Source of the DNA: Clostridium sp031626875
GTDB lineage: Bacteria; Bacillota; Clostridia; Clostridiales; Clostridiaceae
Direction of reading: 5' to 3'
Assembly (NCBI RefSeq): GCF_031626875.1
Contig: NZ_JANDMF010000002.1
Location: forward strand, 186,001 to 250,000
DNA length: 64,000 nt
The notes beneath the pieces are model-generated. The model worked only from the letters and a program-made list of their open reading frames with translations, did no database searches and had not been told where the DNA came from. The translations under genes were made by a program, and so were the position numbers. Of the stretch, positions 63,933-64,000 are shown one piece after another (within the stretch, counting starts at the first letter, position 1; each line of letters begins with the position of its first letter).

Positions 63933-64000
63933 TTATATTAAAAATTGTAATTCTTTTTTTAATTCATCAGTTATTTCAACTAAAGGCAGTCTAACTTCTG
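63933..64000 (-). CDS. dapA: 4-hydroxy-tetrahydrodipicolinate synthase, C-terminal end only
   Basis: Only the last 21 codons are inside the window. They read EVRLPLVEITDELKKELQFL, the typical end of DapA (R-LPL-E motif), the first enzyme of the lysine/diaminopimelate branch. The assignment rests on this short match and the gene continues beyond the right edge. Confidence 0.65.
   Translation of the reverse strand, partial: EVRLPLVEITDELKKELQFLI

Overview
The window is very AT-rich chromosomal DNA. It carries [FeFe]-hydrogenase maturation genes, an anaerobic ribonucleotide reductase, two spore proteins (an alpha/beta-type SASP and Tlp), a complete trpEGDCFBA operon under T-box control and Gram-positive signals throughout: strong GGAGG ribosome sites, several TTG/GTG starts, U-tract terminators. 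This fits an anaerobic endospore former of Clostridium sensu stricto. The species cannot be named from the sequence alone. No rRNA, tRNA, CRISPR array, insertion sequence or prophage was seen.

Layout. 1-8.5 kb: housekeeping genes (alpha/beta hydrolase fragment, pepT, mgtE behind an M-box Mg2+ riboswitch, an SDR, an RpiR regulator, the tRNA methyltransferase mnmM, an RluB-type pseudouridine synthase). 8.5-11.4 kb: a YtrA/GntR-controlled ABC operon with a well matched operator. 12.2-14.4 kb: DUF5685, a DnaJ-TPR protein and a membrane protein. 14.6-19.1 kb: a BceRS-BceAB-type peptide-antibiotic sensing and detoxification module with a probable BceR box. 19.2-22.8 kb: cardiolipin synthase and a cell-wall amidase. 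22.8-25.8 kb: hydG, hydE and a TM1266-type regulator behind a structured leader. 25.8-33.3 kb: MFS transporter, phosphodiesterase, TetM/EF-G-like GTPase, RNA methyltransferase, HD hydrolase and SASP. 33.4-40.1 kb: trp operon. 40.3-47.2 kb: MATE pump, PTP-like phosphatase with a GxGYxYP relic, CBS protein, mscL, oleate hydratase, tlp and cheV. 47.4-62.5 kb: an accessory secretome and carbohydrate region containing two M6 metalloproteases, a pectinesterase, a second type of metalloprotease and a giant DUF5695 protein, with nrdDG in the middle. The right edge holds the end of dapA.

The most noteworthy signals are four. (1) A 33-codon ORF with an acidic EEDE run sits between the Mg2+ riboswitch and mgtE and looks like a regulatory leader peptide. 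(2) The 5' leader of the hydrogenase-maturation operon has mutually exclusive terminator and antiterminator pairings and fits no riboswitch class I recognise. (3) The trp T-box has one sensing domain but two successive T-box/terminator modules. (4) One discoidin-like domain is reused five times in four secreted proteins, with near-identical DNA in the minus-strand copies.
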